From: an uncultured Pseudomonadota bacterium
Lineage (GTDB): Bacteria > Myxococcota_A > UBA796 > JAFGLY01
Direction: 5' to 3'
Length of the DNA stretch: 49,270 bases
Assembly (NCBI GenBank): GCA_937912125.1
Contig: CALDOK010000409.1
Coordinates: 1 to 49,270, forward strand
The notes beneath the pieces were generated by a model, which ran no database searches, was not told where the DNA came from, and saw only the letters and a program-made list of their open reading frames with translations. Of the stretch, positions 30,854 to 43,030 are shown piece by piece. Position numbers and translations under genes: made by a program. The stretch's first letter is position 1; each line of letters opens with the position of its first letter.

Positions 30854-32188
30854 ATGCGTCGCTATCTGCTCTCATTCCTGATCGTCTTCTCCGTGTTCGT
30901 CTCGTGCACCCTGGCCGGCTCCATGTTCACCATGGGCGCCTACGCCGCCGGACGCGAGGCCTACGCGGCGTGGGACACCCTGGCCCGTGCCTACCACGAG
31001 GTACAGCAGCGCTACGTCGAGGAGCTGGACGCGACCACCCTGGTCTACGCGGCCATCCGCGGCATGGTGGGGGTGCTCGACCCCCACAGCGCCTTCATGG
31101 ACCCCGAGGCCTACCGCAACCTGCAGCGCCAGGAGCAGGATCGCTACTTCGGCATCGGCGTGCGGGTTTCCCCCCACAGCCAGGGCTTGAGCATCATCGA
31201 GGTGCTCCCCGACAGCCCCGCCCAGCATGCCGACGTTCGCATCGGCGATGTCGTCACCACCATCGACGCACAGGTGCTCGAGGGCGAGCCCTTCACCACG
31301 GCGGCCGAGCGCATCTCCGGCCCCCGGGGCGAGCTCGTGGCCCTGGGCATCCTGCGCCAGGACGCAGCGCTGGAGATCGTGGTGGCGCGGGATGTTGTCC
31401 ATGTGCCCGCCACGTGGTCCGAGCTGCTCCGACCCGGCGTAGGCTACGTCGCCCTGGTGCACTTCCACGACGGCGCCGGCCAGGAGTTCGAGTCGGCGCT
31501 GCGGGAGCTCGAGCAACGCAACGGCGGGCCTCTCGAGCAGCTGATCCTGGATCTGCGCAACAACCCGGGCGGCCTGCTGAACGAGGCCGTCCACGTGGTC
31601 GACCAGTTCGTCGGCGAGGTCGACATCGTCTCCACCCGCGGCCGCGATCCCCAGGACAGCGAGCTGCACCGGGGCACCGCCTCCCCCCAGGATCTCACCC
31701 TCTCCCCCATCATCCTGGTCAACACAGGCTCGGCCTCCGCGAGCGAGATCGTCGCTGGCGCCCTGCGCGTCCATGGCCGGGCCACCCTGGTGGGCACCCC
31801 CACCTACGGCAAGGGATCGGTCCAGGCCATCTGGAGCTTCGAGGACGAGTCCGCCCTCAAGCTCACCATCAGCCGCTACTACCTCCCCGATGGCTCCCCC
31901 ATCGACCACCGCCAGGGTCTGCAGCCCGACCACATGGTCGTGGCCGCCGAGCAAGAGCGGCTGCTCTCGCTGCTGGCTGACCTCGAGCAGCAGGTGAGGG
32001 AGCAGGGCAAGGAGCTGCGCGCGGTGGATCGTTCCGCGCTGCTCGACGCCCTGGAGCAGGTCGAGACCTCGCTGCCCGAGCCAGCCCCCCTGCGCCCCTG
32101 GGAGGTGCCCGTCCTGGAGCGCCTGACCAGTGATCCTCAGCTCACACGCGCCCTGGAGCTGGCCGAGCCCACTCCCCCCGGTGAGTGA
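30854..32188 (+). CDS. ctpA: C-terminal processing protease CtpA (S41), active form
   Basis: A 444-residue periplasmic serine protease with an N-terminal signal anchor (FLIVFSVFVSCTLAG), the usual leading helical segment, a PDZ domain at about 90-180 (FGIGVRVSPHSQGLSIIEV) and the S41 core with NNPGG, NTGSASASEIVAGAL and GTPTYGKGSVQ. Ser295 is the probable nucleophile and Lys320 the base, with the 25-residue spacing known for this family. Such proteases trim C-termini or degrade lipoproteins and peptidoglycan hydrolases in the periplasm. The yibQ-like gene follows by three bases, an arrangement seen near envC in many Gram-negatives. A start at 30854 follows a weak CCCC-rich leader. Confidence 0.9.
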   Translation: MRRYLLSFLIVFSVFVSCTLAGSMFTMGAYAAGREAYAAWDTLARAYHEVQQRYVEELDATTLVYAAIRGMVGVLDPHSAFMDPEAYRNLQRQEQDRYFGIGVRVSPHSQGLSIIEVLPDSPAQHADVRIGDVVTTIDAQVLEGEPFTTAAERISGPRGELVALGILRQDAALEIVVARDVVHVPATWSELLRPGVGYVALVHFHDGAGQEFESALRELEQRNGGPLEQLILDLRNNPGGLLNEAVHVVDQFVGEVDIVSTRGRDPQDSELHRGTASPQDLTLSPIILVNTGSASASEIVAGALRVHGRATLVGTPTYGKGSVQAIWSFEDESALKLTISRYYLPDGSPIDHRQGLQPDHMVVAAEQERLLSLLADLEQQVREQGKELRAVDRSALLDALEQVETSLPEPAPLRPWEVPVLERLTSDPQLTRALELAEPTPPGE

Positions 32189-32191
32189 GCC

Positions 32192-33232
32192 ATGCGCAGA
32201 CGCCTCTGGCTCGCTGTCCTGCTCTCCGTCGGCGTGGGCGTCGCCCTGTCCTGGGTCTTGGCGCCCGCCTTGGTGCGCCGCTTGGTGTTCACGGCCCCCG
32301 TCACCGATCGACAGCAGCCTTCTCAGCTCGCCGACGTAGACGCCCTGCGGCAGAGGGTGCAGGCCGCCCTGCCCTCCCTGGGGCTGCGCGATGAACAGCG
32401 CGCGGAGCACACCGCGGTGGAGCAACAGGACGGCAACGGCTCCTGGACCACCATCCAAGAGGTCTGGAGCCTGTCCAGCGAGGCGGACGCCCTGGCCATG
32501 GCCCAGCGCCTCGAGGCCTTGGTCGCGTCATCCGACGACAAGGCCGAGATCTACGTCTTGGAGCAAGGCAGCCGCGAGGTGCAGCTGCGCTTCTACGCCG
32601 GCCCTCGCCTGGCGTTGGTCATGGACCTCCAGCCCAACCTCGGCCCCTGGCCCACCCTGGCCAACGGGCAGGCGCCCATGCTGGCCCTGGTGGTCTACGG
32701 AATCGACGCCGATCCCCATGGGGTGCACCAGCTCATGGAGCTGGGCGCTCCCCTGGCCCTCGCCCTGTCCCCCTACTCGCCCTTCACGCTGCGGCTGTCC
32801 CGAGATGCTCTGCTCACCCACACCGAGGTGCTCGCCATCGCCGAAACCGATGTCAGCCTGGCCGAGTCCCTCGAGTCCGTGCCCCATGCCTCCGGGGTCT
32901 TGCTCACCGCCACCCCTGCCGGTGATCCCGACAAGCAGGTCCAGGCGCTCCGAAGGGCGGACGTCTACCTGCTCGATGCCGTCGAGGGCGGGCTGGGAGC
33001 TCACTGGCTGCGGGCCCTGCAGGATGCCGGCGTGCCCTATCTCCGCGCCACGACCCCCGTGGACGAGCTGGATCGTCGCCGCTACCGGCATGCCGCAGCC
33101 CACGACGGGGCGGCGGTGGTGGTGATCCCCGCCTCCCAAGGCAAGGACGAAGCCGCAGCGCTGCAGGCGGCCGCCGGTCGCGGCTATCGCCTGTCCTTTC
33201 CCGCCGAGGTGGTGGAGGCGCTGCGCGAGTAG
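32192..33232 (+). CDS. Divergent polysaccharide deacetylase, YibQ-like
   Basis: A 346-residue protein with a signal anchor in the first 25 residues (LWLAVLLSVGVGVALSWVL). The C-terminal 200 residues fit the divergent polysaccharide deacetylase family (DUF610/YibQ): a Leu/Ala-rich LALALSPYSPFTLRLSRDALL strand and TETDVSLAESL, ADVYLLDAVEGG. The usual metal-binding His/Asp motifs of active NodB-type enzymes are absent, as is typical for this divergent family. YibQ is often beside ctp and envC; here only ctp precedes it, three bases upstream. A role in cell-wall turnover is likely from this context, but the catalytic state is unclear. Confidence 0.7.
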   Translation: MRRRLWLAVLLSVGVGVALSWVLAPALVRRLVFTAPVTDRQQPSQLADVDALRQRVQAALPSLGLRDEQRAEHTAVEQQDGNGSWTTIQEVWSLSSEADALAMAQRLEALVASSDDKAEIYVLEQGSREVQLRFYAGPRLALVMDLQPNLGPWPTLANGQAPMLALVVYGIDADPHGVHQLMELGAPLALALSPYSPFTLRLSRDALLTHTEVLAIAETDVSLAESLESVPHASGVLLTATPAGDPDKQVQALRRADVYLLDAVEGGLGAHWLRALQDAGVPYLRATTPVDELDRRRYRHAAAHDGAAVVVIPASQGKDEAAALQAAAGRGYRLSFPAEVVEALRE

Positions 33233-33248
33233 AGAGCGCTAGCCTGGG

Positions 33249-33689
33249 CTATCCCTCGTCGGGCGAGATGCGGAAGTGGAAGGGATCGTCTTCGCCCGCG
33301 GGCGGGTCGAAGGCCTCGTTCTCCTGGGTGTCCATGGCGTACAGGTAGTAGTACATGCCGCCGGTCATCACGTCGTTCCCGGGGATCTGGCCGTCGAAGA
33401 CCTCGTCGCCCTGCATGTCCACCAAGGCGGCGTGCTCCCACATGCTGGAGGTCTCCTGGCGATAGAAGACCTGCACCACGAAGACCTCGCTCTCGTCGTC
33501 GGTGACCGTGGCGGACAACAGCACCGTGTCGCCGTAGACCTGCGTGGTCTCGATGGGCTCGTGCTCGATCACGGGAGGGGTGTTGTCACCTTCCCACGAG
33601 GTGTCCCGGGGCTGGTAGACCACACCGGGATCGTCGCCGATACACGCCGTGCTGGTGAGGATCAGCGCCGGCCAAAGCAACCTGTTCAT
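33249..33689 (-). CDS. Small lipoprotein with Ig-like beta domain
   Basis: A 146-residue lipoprotein: MNRLLWPALILTSTAC gives a lipobox with Cys16. The mature part has an acidic linker (GDDPGVVYQPRDTSWEGDNTPP) and a region VIEHEPIETTQVYGDTVLLSATVTDDESEVFVVQVFYR that reads as an Ig/Fn3-type beta-sandwich. No catalytic residues. AGGAGGAAC before the ATG supports this start over longer ones. It follows rimO on the same strand after 94 bases and may be in the same operon. Function unknown. Confidence 0.7.
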   Translation of the reverse strand: MNRLLWPALILTSTACIGDDPGVVYQPRDTSWEGDNTPPVIEHEPIETTQVYGDTVLLSATVTDDESEVFVVQVFYRQETSSMWEHAALVDMQGDEVFDGQIPGNDVMTGGMYYYLYAMDTQENEAFDPPAGEDDPFHFRISPDEG

Positions 33690-33783
33690 CGTTCCTCCTG
33701 CTGCCCAAGACCTGGAAGGCACACTATACGCGCGCCGGAGCCGTTCGTCATCCATGCTGCCTGGCAGGCCGGCCAGCACGTGA

Positions 33784-35115
33784 TCAGTCCACCACCGGCT
33801 CAGCCGCGAGGTCCACAGCATCGCCGTCGGTGACGGTGGCCTGCACGATGGAGCCAAGCTGGACGCCGTCGGGCGGCACCCCCAGGTGGACCACCCCGTC
33901 GATCTCGGGGGCCTGGCCCTGGTGCCGGCCGAGCACCAGCATGTCGTGCTCGGGAGAGGCCCCGTCGACCATGACCGGGATGGTGCGGCCCACCAGGCTC
34001 ATGTGGTAGGCCAGTGCGACCTGGGCCTGCGCATCGATGATGGCGTCGTAGCGTTCCTGCTGCAGCTCCGGCGGCACCTGATCCGGGAGCGTGGCGGCGC
34101 GGGTGCCATCCTCGGCAAAGTAGCGGAAGACCCCGGCCCGCTCGAGGCGCTGCTCCCGCACGAACTCCAGCAGCTGCTCGAAGTCCTGGTCGGTCTCGCC
34201 GGGGAACCCCACCATGAATGTGCTGCGGAGCACGACGCCCGGCACCCGATCGCGGATGCGGGCGATCAAGGCCTCCAGCGTGGAGCGATCCATGCCCCTG
34301 CCCATGGCCATCAGCACCGGGGCCGAGACATGCTGGAGCGGCAGGTCGAGGTAGCGGCAGACGCGGGAGCTCGAGGCCATCACGTCCAACAGCGCGTCGT
34401 CCACACCGCGGGGGTGGGCGTAGAGCACCCGAATCCAGTCCAGCTCGTCGATGCCTGCCAGGGCCTGGAGCAGGCCGGACAGGCGCGGCCGGCCGGTCAG
34501 ATCCTGGCCCCAGGCCGTAGTGTCCTGGCCCACTAAGCACAGCTCCCGCACCCCCTGGCCCACCAGAGACCGAGCCTCCTGGACCACCTGCTCCTGGGCC
34601 CGGCTGCGCAGCGGACCGCGCAGGGTGGGGATGATGCAATAGCTACAGCGCCGATGACAGCCCTCGGTGATCTTGAGGTAGGTGCTGTGGGGCCGCCACT
34701 GCCCCGCCCGGGGCACCGGGGCCTGCTCGAGCCAGCCCGCCTCGCCCAAGTGAACCTGCCGCTGCTCGCCATCGAGCATGGCTGCCAGCCGCCACAGCTC
34801 GCCCGTGCCCAGGAAGCCATCCACCTCGGGCAGCTCGTCGGTCAAGCCCTCGCCATAGCGCTGGACCATGCAGCCGGTGACGATCAGCCGCTGGTGGGGC
34901 AAGCGATCGGAGGCCAGACCGAGCACGGTCTCGATGCTCTCCTCGGTGGCCGGCTGGATGAAGGAGCAGGTGTTGACCACCAGCGCATCCGCGAGCGCAG
35001 GCTCGTCGGTGACCTCCCAGCCCAAGGCCACCAGCTGGCCCAGCATGCTCTCGCTATCAACACGATTCTTGGGGCAGCCGAGGCTGACCAGGTGGACCCT
35101 GCGCGGTGGTGGCAT
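33784..35115 (-). CDS. rimO: Ribosomal protein S12 methylthiotransferase RimO
   Basis: A 443-residue radical-SAM methylthiotransferase that modifies Asp88 of ribosomal protein S12. N-terminal UPF0004 domain carries Cys14, Cys50 and Cys82 for one iron-sulfur cluster (SLGCPKNRVDSE, VVNTCSF, VTGCMVQRY); radical-SAM cluster Cys153, Cys157 and Cys160 in GCHRRCSYC; and a C-terminal TRAM domain from about 370. The N-terminal SLGCPKN start distinguishes RimO from MiaB. It is 15 bases after lolA and in the same direction. Confidence 0.9.
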   Translation of the reverse strand: MPPPRRVHLVSLGCPKNRVDSESMLGQLVALGWEVTDEPALADALVVNTCSFIQPATEESIETVLGLASDRLPHQRLIVTGCMVQRYGEGLTDELPEVDGFLGTGELWRLAAMLDGEQRQVHLGEAGWLEQAPVPRAGQWRPHSTYLKITEGCHRRCSYCIIPTLRGPLRSRAQEQVVQEARSLVGQGVRELCLVGQDTTAWGQDLTGRPRLSGLLQALAGIDELDWIRVLYAHPRGVDDALLDVMASSSRVCRYLDLPLQHVSAPVLMAMGRGMDRSTLEALIARIRDRVPGVVLRSTFMVGFPGETDQDFEQLLEFVREQRLERAGVFRYFAEDGTRAATLPDQVPPELQQERYDAIIDAQAQVALAYHMSLVGRTIPVMVDGASPEHDMLVLGRHQGQAPEIDGVVHLGVPPDGVQLGSIVQATVTDGDAVDLAAEPVVD

Positions 35116-35130
35116 GGGATCTTGGACCGC

Positions 35131-35808
35131 TCAGAAGCCTTCGGGGGTGATGACCTCTGCACCCGCGGGGATCTGGAAGGTGAAGCTCTCGTCTTCGACC
35201 TTGGAGTCCAGCTTGACCTGGGTGAAGGACAGATCCGTGACGTTGTCGAACTGGTCGGTGAGCAGCACCCTGTCGACCAGGAGCTTCCGCTTGCCGAAGC
35301 TGATGCGCAGCTGCTTGAAGTTGCCGGCGTCAGCGCTCCGGGGGGTGAGGTCGAGCACGTAGGCGCGATCGTCGCCCTCGCCAACCACCAGCTGGACCTC
35401 GAAAAGCTCGTTGAGCTTGTTGAGGTCGGACAGCAGGCCGGTGACGTCGGAGCCGCCGGAGCTGAAGTCCTTGTAGACGATCACCTGGTTGTCTGCAGGG
35501 GACCAGATCCACATGGTGGCCCCATCGGTCATGAAGAGCTTCTTGTCCGGGGCGGTGAACTCCCAGCGCATCTTACGGGGACGCTTGACCACCACGCGGC
35601 CCTTCTGCCGCTGCTCGTCGCCCAGAGCGGCGGAGCGGGAGACCTGGACGAACTCCGCCTCGAGGGTCTCGACCTCACCGTAGACACCCTCGACCGCCTT
35701 GACGATCTCATCGACGGTACCGAGGGCGCTGAAGTCCTGGGCCCACGCCGCGCCGACGAACAGCAGGCTGGTGAGCAGGAGAGCGAAGAAGCTGCGAAGA
35801 CGAGGCAT
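35131..35808 (-). CDS. lolA: Outer-membrane lipoprotein carrier LolA
   Basis: A 225-residue periplasmic chaperone that ferries lipoproteins from the inner to the outer membrane. Signal peptide about residues 1-24; the mature protein has the half-barrel pattern TVDEIVKAVEGVYGEVETLEAEFVQVSR, then KGRVVVKRPRKMRWEF, the LolA hallmark (KG...RP...RW...P), and D...VIVYD-like strands. The Lol system's LolB is not visible. It lies between ftsK and rimO, the order ftsK-lolA being common. Start ATG at 35808 just before the signal. Confidence 0.85.
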   Translation of the reverse strand: MPRLRSFFALLLTSLLFVGAAWAQDFSALGTVDEIVKAVEGVYGEVETLEAEFVQVSRSAALGDEQRQKGRVVVKRPRKMRWEFTAPDKKLFMTDGATMWIWSPADNQVIVYKDFSSGGSDVTGLLSDLNKLNELFEVQLVVGEGDDRAYVLDLTPRSADAGNFKQLRISFGKRKLLVDRVLLTDQFDNVTDLSFTQVKLDSKVEDESFTFQIPAGAEVITPEGF

Positions 35809-35949
35809 CGAGCACCATCCAGTGCGAAAGGACGCGACCGCGAGGGTCGGCGGCATGTCTAACGGGGTTGGAGAACACGCTCCATGGGAGCCCACATTCC
35901 AGGGCCCCGACGAGACGGACAGCGTCCCCATTCGAGGAGGGCCCGCAGG

Positions 35950-38943
<2,994 letters not shown>

Positions 38944-39005
38944 GTTCAACTCCAGCAGCACCAGCCACGACGCAGGGTGCGCCGCATACGTATTGACGTG
39001 TCATT

Positions 39006-39033
39006 AGTATACCCTAGACACGCACATGCACAA
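39006..39033 (-). promoter_or_regulatory. Promoter for ftsK
   Basis: Minus strand TTGTGC (39033-39028), 16 bp, TATACT (39011-39006). The -10 is the best seen in the window. Start near 39000, about 57 bases before the GTG. The rest of the 280-base gap to 39222 holds no recognised feature. Confidence 0.6.
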
Positions 39034-39222
39034 AGCCCCGACGAGACCGAGGCCGCGCACACGCCCGGTTGATGCACACACCCGCCTAGTGGCAACCGCT
39101 ACCCTGCCCCCAGCCTACGAGCCCAGCGGCCCTCGGGAAAGCCCACGCCTACTGCAGCCCAGCGGTCGTTACGCTGGGTTCCTCAGCCCCACGGCAGAGC
39201 TCTCCCGACGTCTGCCAGGAGG

Positions 39223-40557
39223 CTAGTAGGTGAAGGTCAGGTTGAGGTTGACCTGGACGTCGTCGTACTCGATGGCGGCGATGCCGTCGGCAGACACACG
39301 CCGGTCCCACCACACGCCGGTGCCGACCGCGAGCCACTCGTTGGCCGCGTAGGTACCGTTCAGCCGGGCCCGGACCACCACGTCGTCGCGCGCGACCTCG
39401 CCACGGAAGCCTTCCAGGCTGAGGCCACCCTCGGCACCCACACCAAGCCGGGTCCCGAGCAGCACGTGGTAGCGCAGGAACATGTAGTTGTGGAGGACGT
39501 AGTTGGTGAAGTAGGAGTCTTCGATGCCACGGTCGTAGCCGAGCACGACCCGATGGGTCTCGGACAACGAGTACTCGATGCTGGCGCTGGCGAGCAGGTT
39601 GTCCAACCCGGTGGAGTCCGTGCCGAAGCCTGAAGAGACGTCGATGTCGCCGGCTGCTTCGGGCTCGTTGAGGCCGTCGTCGATGACGGTCTGTTCGTCG
39701 TAGATGGCCTTGTTGTAGCCAAGGACCAGACCGATAGCGACGCGCTCGGTGAAGCGGCCGCGAAGCCCGCCCGAGACCGTGAGCAGGGTGCCGTCAGGCA
39801 GGCCGAGGTAGCTGCCGTACTCAGTGGTGGTCTGCCCCGCGCCGGACTGGATGTTCACGAGGTTGTTGTTCCACTTGAACCAGTCCATCGACGCGTTCAG
39901 CAGCACGGCTGTACGGGGGAAGAAGCGCCACTTGAAGCTGGCCGCCGGGCCGTAGCCCAGCCGACTGTTGTAGTTGGCGTTGTTGTCGATGTTTGCGCCA
40001 GCCGGCACGTTGTAGTCGTCGAAGGAGAAGTGACCGCCAGCGTCGGCCTCGAGGGCGCCGCCGGGATGGAAGGCCACGGCCCCGGACAGGTCGTTCCGGA
40101 GGTGCGTGATCAGGGCGGTGGTCTCGGAGTACCAGGCCTCGGACTCACGGCTCGAGCTGCGGAAGTTTTCCTGGAGATCGAAGCCGATGATGGACTTGGG
40201 CATCAGGCCGAGGTCGATCTTGAAGTTGCCATCACGGAAACGGTCGAGGTTGGACAGCTGAGAACTCATGTACTTACGAAGCTGATACCCAGCACCGAGA
40301 TCGAGCTTCACGTCCTGGCCGTCGAGCTTCAGCTCTGCAGACGGCACCAGCATGAGCGCCACGCCGGCTTCCTCGTTGGACTCCATGAGGTACGCGTTGG
40401 TGCGGTAGTGCGAGCCCAGGATGACCTTGGGCACGAGCTCGGCATCGCCAATGCGGACATGGTCGCCCGGCTGTGCGACAGCCGCACCGGAGATCCCCAG
40501 TGACGCCAACGCCAGAAAGCCGACAAGCGACTTCAACCGAATGCTGCTCCGAACCAT
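39223..40557 (-). CDS. Outer-membrane beta-barrel protein, GltH-like position
   Basis: A 444-residue exported protein, signal peptide about residues 1-28, ending in NLTFTY, i.e. a terminal aromatic residue as recognised by the BAM machinery. The whole mature part is made of amphipathic strands separated by polar turns, fitting about 18-20 barrel strands; the start (IGDAELVPKVILGSHYRTNAYL) resembles the BBP2-type barrel proteins. In the Myxococcus Glt complex, GltA, GltB and GltH are predicted barrels. Its place at the end of the motor gene group and with AgmX/ExbB/ExbD genes suggests a similar outer-membrane part. Exact function not known. Confidence 0.65.
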   Translation of the reverse strand: MVRSSIRLKSLVGFLALASLGISGAAVAQPGDHVRIGDAELVPKVILGSHYRTNAYLMESNEEAGVALMLVPSAELKLDGQDVKLDLGAGYQLRKYMSSQLSNLDRFRDGNFKIDLGLMPKSIIGFDLQENFRSSSRESEAWYSETTALITHLRNDLSGAVAFHPGGALEADAGGHFSFDDYNVPAGANIDNNANYNSRLGYGPAASFKWRFFPRTAVLLNASMDWFKWNNNLVNIQSGAGQTTTEYGSYLGLPDGTLLTVSGGLRGRFTERVAIGLVLGYNKAIYDEQTVIDDGLNEPEAAGDIDVSSGFGTDSTGLDNLLASASIEYSLSETHRVVLGYDRGIEDSYFTNYVLHNYMFLRYHVLLGTRLGVGAEGGLSLEGFRGEVARDDVVVRARLNGTYAANEWLAVGTGVWWDRRVSADGIAAIEYDDVQVNLNLTFTY

Positions 40558-40699
40558 CTGAACCGTCACCTTTAGAACCTCGAGATCACCGCGCATGCGT
40601 GGGCAGCCGGCAGGCACGCCTGCGGTCCACCCCTAACGTGGGTGCGGGAGAACGAAAGGGCCTTGGCCCAGAAAAACATCAACGTCACGTGGCTGTCGC

Positions 40700-41245
40700 T
40701 TACTGGAACTGGCTGGTGGGAGGAGGCTGAGGGCCGAACTCGAAGTCGAAGTCGTACCCGTCGGTCTCGTCTTCGGTGCTGATCGCAGACTCGACCACCT
40801 CGATGGAGGTGGTGCCAGGCTGCGCGCCGCCGCCGCCGCAGGCATCGGCCTCGGCGCGGAACTGCCGCACCTTGGACAACGCGATGGCGATCTTGCGGAA
40901 GTCGTGCTGCGCGCGGTCGTTCTCGCCGTCGGCGAGGGCCTGCTTGAGCGCGACGCCGGAGGACTCGGAGACTTCGAGGAGCGCGCGCATGGTGGTGAGC
41001 TTGCGCGAGATGCACTGAATGGCCACCATGGCCTTCTCGCGCTCGGCGGACTCGACCATCTTGGAGACTTCCTTGACGGCCAGTCGCATCTCTTCGAGTG
41101 CCATGTCCGTGAAGCGGATCATCTCCTCGGGAGAGCTCTGGCTGCTCTGCTCGATCTGGCCGGACACAGTGGTGTCCTGAGCGCCTGCAACCAGAGGCAG
41201 CAGCGCAGCACAGAGAGTCAGAGCAACAAATAGCCGACGAATCAT
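40700..41245 (-). CDS. Secreted helical protein of the motor cluster
   Basis: A 181-residue exported protein (signal MIRRLFVALTLCAALLPLVAGA). The mature part is almost fully helical, with heptad-like MVESAEREKAMVAIQCISRKL and a later Lys/Arg-rich helix, then a Gly-rich turn and an acidic Phe/Asp-rich tail (YDFDFEFGP). Not a known family to me. It lies between the AgmX-like and barrel genes, with its own promoter. It may form a periplasmic coiled-coil part of the machine; inference from place. Confidence 0.6.
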   Translation of the reverse strand: MIRRLFVALTLCAALLPLVAGAQDTTVSGQIEQSSQSSPEEMIRFTDMALEEMRLAVKEVSKMVESAEREKAMVAIQCISRKLTTMRALLEVSESSGVALKQALADGENDRAQHDFRKIAIALSKVRQFRAEADACGGGGAQPGTTSIEVVESAISTEDETDGYDFDFEFGPQPPPTSQFQ

Positions 41246-41291
41246 AGTGACGACCTCCCTACCAGCATGCCGGGGGGGGTGAGGAACGACG

Positions 41292-41320
41292 ATGGTATTG
41301 TCCTCTGGCCCAATCATCAA
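41292..41320 (-). promoter_or_regulatory. Promoter for the secreted helical protein
   Basis: Minus strand TTGATG (41320-41315), 17 bp, TACCAT (41297-41292), about 45 bases before the ATG at 41245. Confidence 0.45.
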
Positions 41321-41416
41321 GCACAATGAACAGTTTGGACACCATCAGCACCGCACACCTCCACGGGAGAGTAGTGGACACGACCAAGCGGAGCGATCCG
41401 CGAGCCGTGACTTTTT

Positions 41417-42835
41417 CTACCCAGGGGAGAGAATGAACGGGTACATGACCTCGGTGTCAGCGTCGAGGTCTGCCGGGAAGCGCCAGGTGCGAACCTTGAG
41501 CGCGATGCAGTTGGCCAGCTCGGAGTCTCCGGTGCTGTTGCCCAGCACTTCGACGCTGGTGACACGACCGGTGTTGATGTACCACAGCAGCTCGATACGA
41601 CCGGACAGCTGCGGGTTGGACTTCAGGCGCTGCTCGTAGCAGGCCTTTACCTGGCCGGTGTACTTGCCGATGGCAGCCTTGATCTTGGCGGGATCGCCGC
41701 CAGAGACGTCGACGGTGCCAGAGGAGATGCGACCACTGACCTTGGTGGCGGGACCCGAGCCGACGTCGGCGCTGCCGCCCTTGGCCTTGGCGAGATCGCC
41801 AATGGAGGCGTCATCGCGCCCGGTGCCAGAGCCGGTGCCGCGCTTCTCACCCAGGGCTTCGTAGGTGCCTTGCTCGACGCCGCCCACCTCTGCGAGCGCT
41901 GCATCGAGGTCGGTACCGACTCCGCTGCCTTCACCAAAGAGGTCGTCGGTGTAGCTGCCAGAGGCCGACTCACCACGGGTACCGATGAGCTTGAGCAGGA
42001 GCGACTTCTCCATCACCTCTGCTTCCATCTGCTGCTTGCGACGGATTTCCTCGGCGGCCTTCTCTTCGGCGGTCTTGGGGCGGGCCTCGACCTGCTCGAC
42101 CTGTTCCTTCTCGGCGCCGCCGGCGGCGTCCTCTTCCTTCTCCTTGGCGACGGAGGGACCGTCACCCTCGTCGGGCAGATCCTCGACCTCGGAGGGATCC
42201 TTGGGATCCGAGGGCGGGATCGCTAGCTTGACGAAACGCTCGGGGAGCACGTCGCTGGGCAGCAGAGCCGGCGTATCGACGGACGAGACGTACACGACGA
42301 AGACGGATGCCAGCAAGGTGAACAGACCCAGGAAGCCCAGGAAGACGGGATCGTCTTCGCTGAAGAGCTTGGGACGGAAGTCGGTCTTGTAGGTCGGGTG
42401 AAGCGGCTCGGGCGGAGCCGGGACGAACTGGAAGAGCACCGTGACATTGTCGATGCTGATCTTGCCGCGGTTCTTCTCTGTGAGAGGAAAGACCCAGACG
42501 TCGCCCTTACGCTTGGCGGTACCGCTCTTGGCCAAGGCCTCGAGCGACTGCACTCCGTCCTTGGTGGCGATCTTGCCAGCCATGGTGGGCAAGAACCGCA
42601 TGAAGTAGTTCTCGCCCTTCGCGACGAAGAGCGGGAACTTCCGCGGAACCTTGGGGAGTGGATAGGAGAAGGTGGCCTTCGGCGATGCGCCGACGGTGAC
42701 CGTGTTCCCCACACCGATACGCTTCTCCTGAACGATCTTGCCGTCCTGGAGGATGCCGATGCGAAGCACCTTGACAAGCTTCTGCCGCTGTGCGGGCTGC
42801 TTGGCGGTGGGCTTGCGGGGGGGGGCAGCTGCCAT
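41417..42835 (-). CDS. AgmX/PglI-type TonB-like spanning protein, GltG/GltJ-like
   Basis: A 472-residue inner-membrane protein. A cytosolic domain of about 150 residues (FHA-like beta content: VLRIGILQDGKIVQEKRIGVG) precedes one membrane helix at about 162-183 (FLGFLGLFTLLASVFVVYV). Then follow an acidic stalk, a Lys/Glu coiled stretch (EEKAAEEIRRKQQMEAEVMEKSL region), Gly/Ser-rich segments and a TonB-like C-terminal domain with KACYEQRLKSNPQLSGRIELLW and VRTWRFP, the AgmX/PglI pattern. In Myxococcus such proteins (GltG, GltJ) bridge the AglRQS motor to the envelope in gliding. Stands directly after the ExbB/ExbD genes but past a terminator. Confidence 0.75.
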   Translation of the reverse strand: MAAAPPRKPTAKQPAQRQKLVKVLRIGILQDGKIVQEKRIGVGNTVTVGASPKATFSYPLPKVPRKFPLFVAKGENYFMRFLPTMAGKIATKDGVQSLEALAKSGTAKRKGDVWVFPLTEKNRGKISIDNVTVLFQFVPAPPEPLHPTYKTDFRPKLFSEDDPVFLGFLGLFTLLASVFVVYVSSVDTPALLPSDVLPERFVKLAIPPSDPKDPSEVEDLPDEGDGPSVAKEKEEDAAGGAEKEQVEQVEARPKTAEEKAAEEIRRKQQMEAEVMEKSLLLKLIGTRGESASGSYTDDLFGEGSGVGTDLDAALAEVGGVEQGTYEALGEKRGTGSGTGRDDASIGDLAKAKGGSADVGSGPATKVSGRISSGTVDVSGGDPAKIKAAIGKYTGQVKACYEQRLKSNPQLSGRIELLWYINTGRVTSVEVLGNSTGDSELANCIALKVRTWRFPADLDADTEVMYPFILSPG

Positions 42836-42893
42836 TCGTCCGTTCCCTGCCTGCTGAGGGGGCTTCTACCTGTAATCGAACCTGGACCCGTCG

Positions 42894-42906
42894 AGTTTAG
42901 TAAACT
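42894..42906. promoter_or_regulatory. 13-bp palindrome upstream of AgmX-like gene
   Basis: AGTTTAGTAAACT has perfect 6-bp arms around a single G, about 60 bases before the AgmX-like ATG. Possible operator; no clear -35/-10 is seen next to it. Confidence 0.3.
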
Positions 42907-42917
42907 TTACAGCCCGT

Positions 42918-42939
42918 ATGGTTCCCGAGCCATTTTTTT
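42918..42939 (+). terminator. Orphan plus-strand terminator-like hairpin
   Basis: ATGGTTCCCGAGCCAT pairs as a stem of 6-7 bp (one T-G wobble) with a small loop, followed by a run of seven T. It reads as an intrinsic terminator on the plus strand, yet all genes around are on the minus strand. Confidence 0.4.
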
Positions 42940-43030
42940 ATCCTCTCGCGTGCTCCGACGCCCGTCCTGACGCCATGTTTCGACAGGCTGGGGTACTGTT
43001 GGCCACGAAATAGGCCAGACTACCGAGGAC

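Noticed and set aside
33236..33256. Short palindrome TAGCCTGGGCTA as terminator between yibQ-like and lipoprotein genes
   Set aside because: Stem is only five pairs with a two-base loop and overlaps the lipoprotein coding end; too weak to call.
40610..40623. GCAGGC-AC-GCCTGC inverted repeat before the barrel gene
   Set aside because: Six-pair stem with a two-base loop and no T-run; chance is likely at this GC content.
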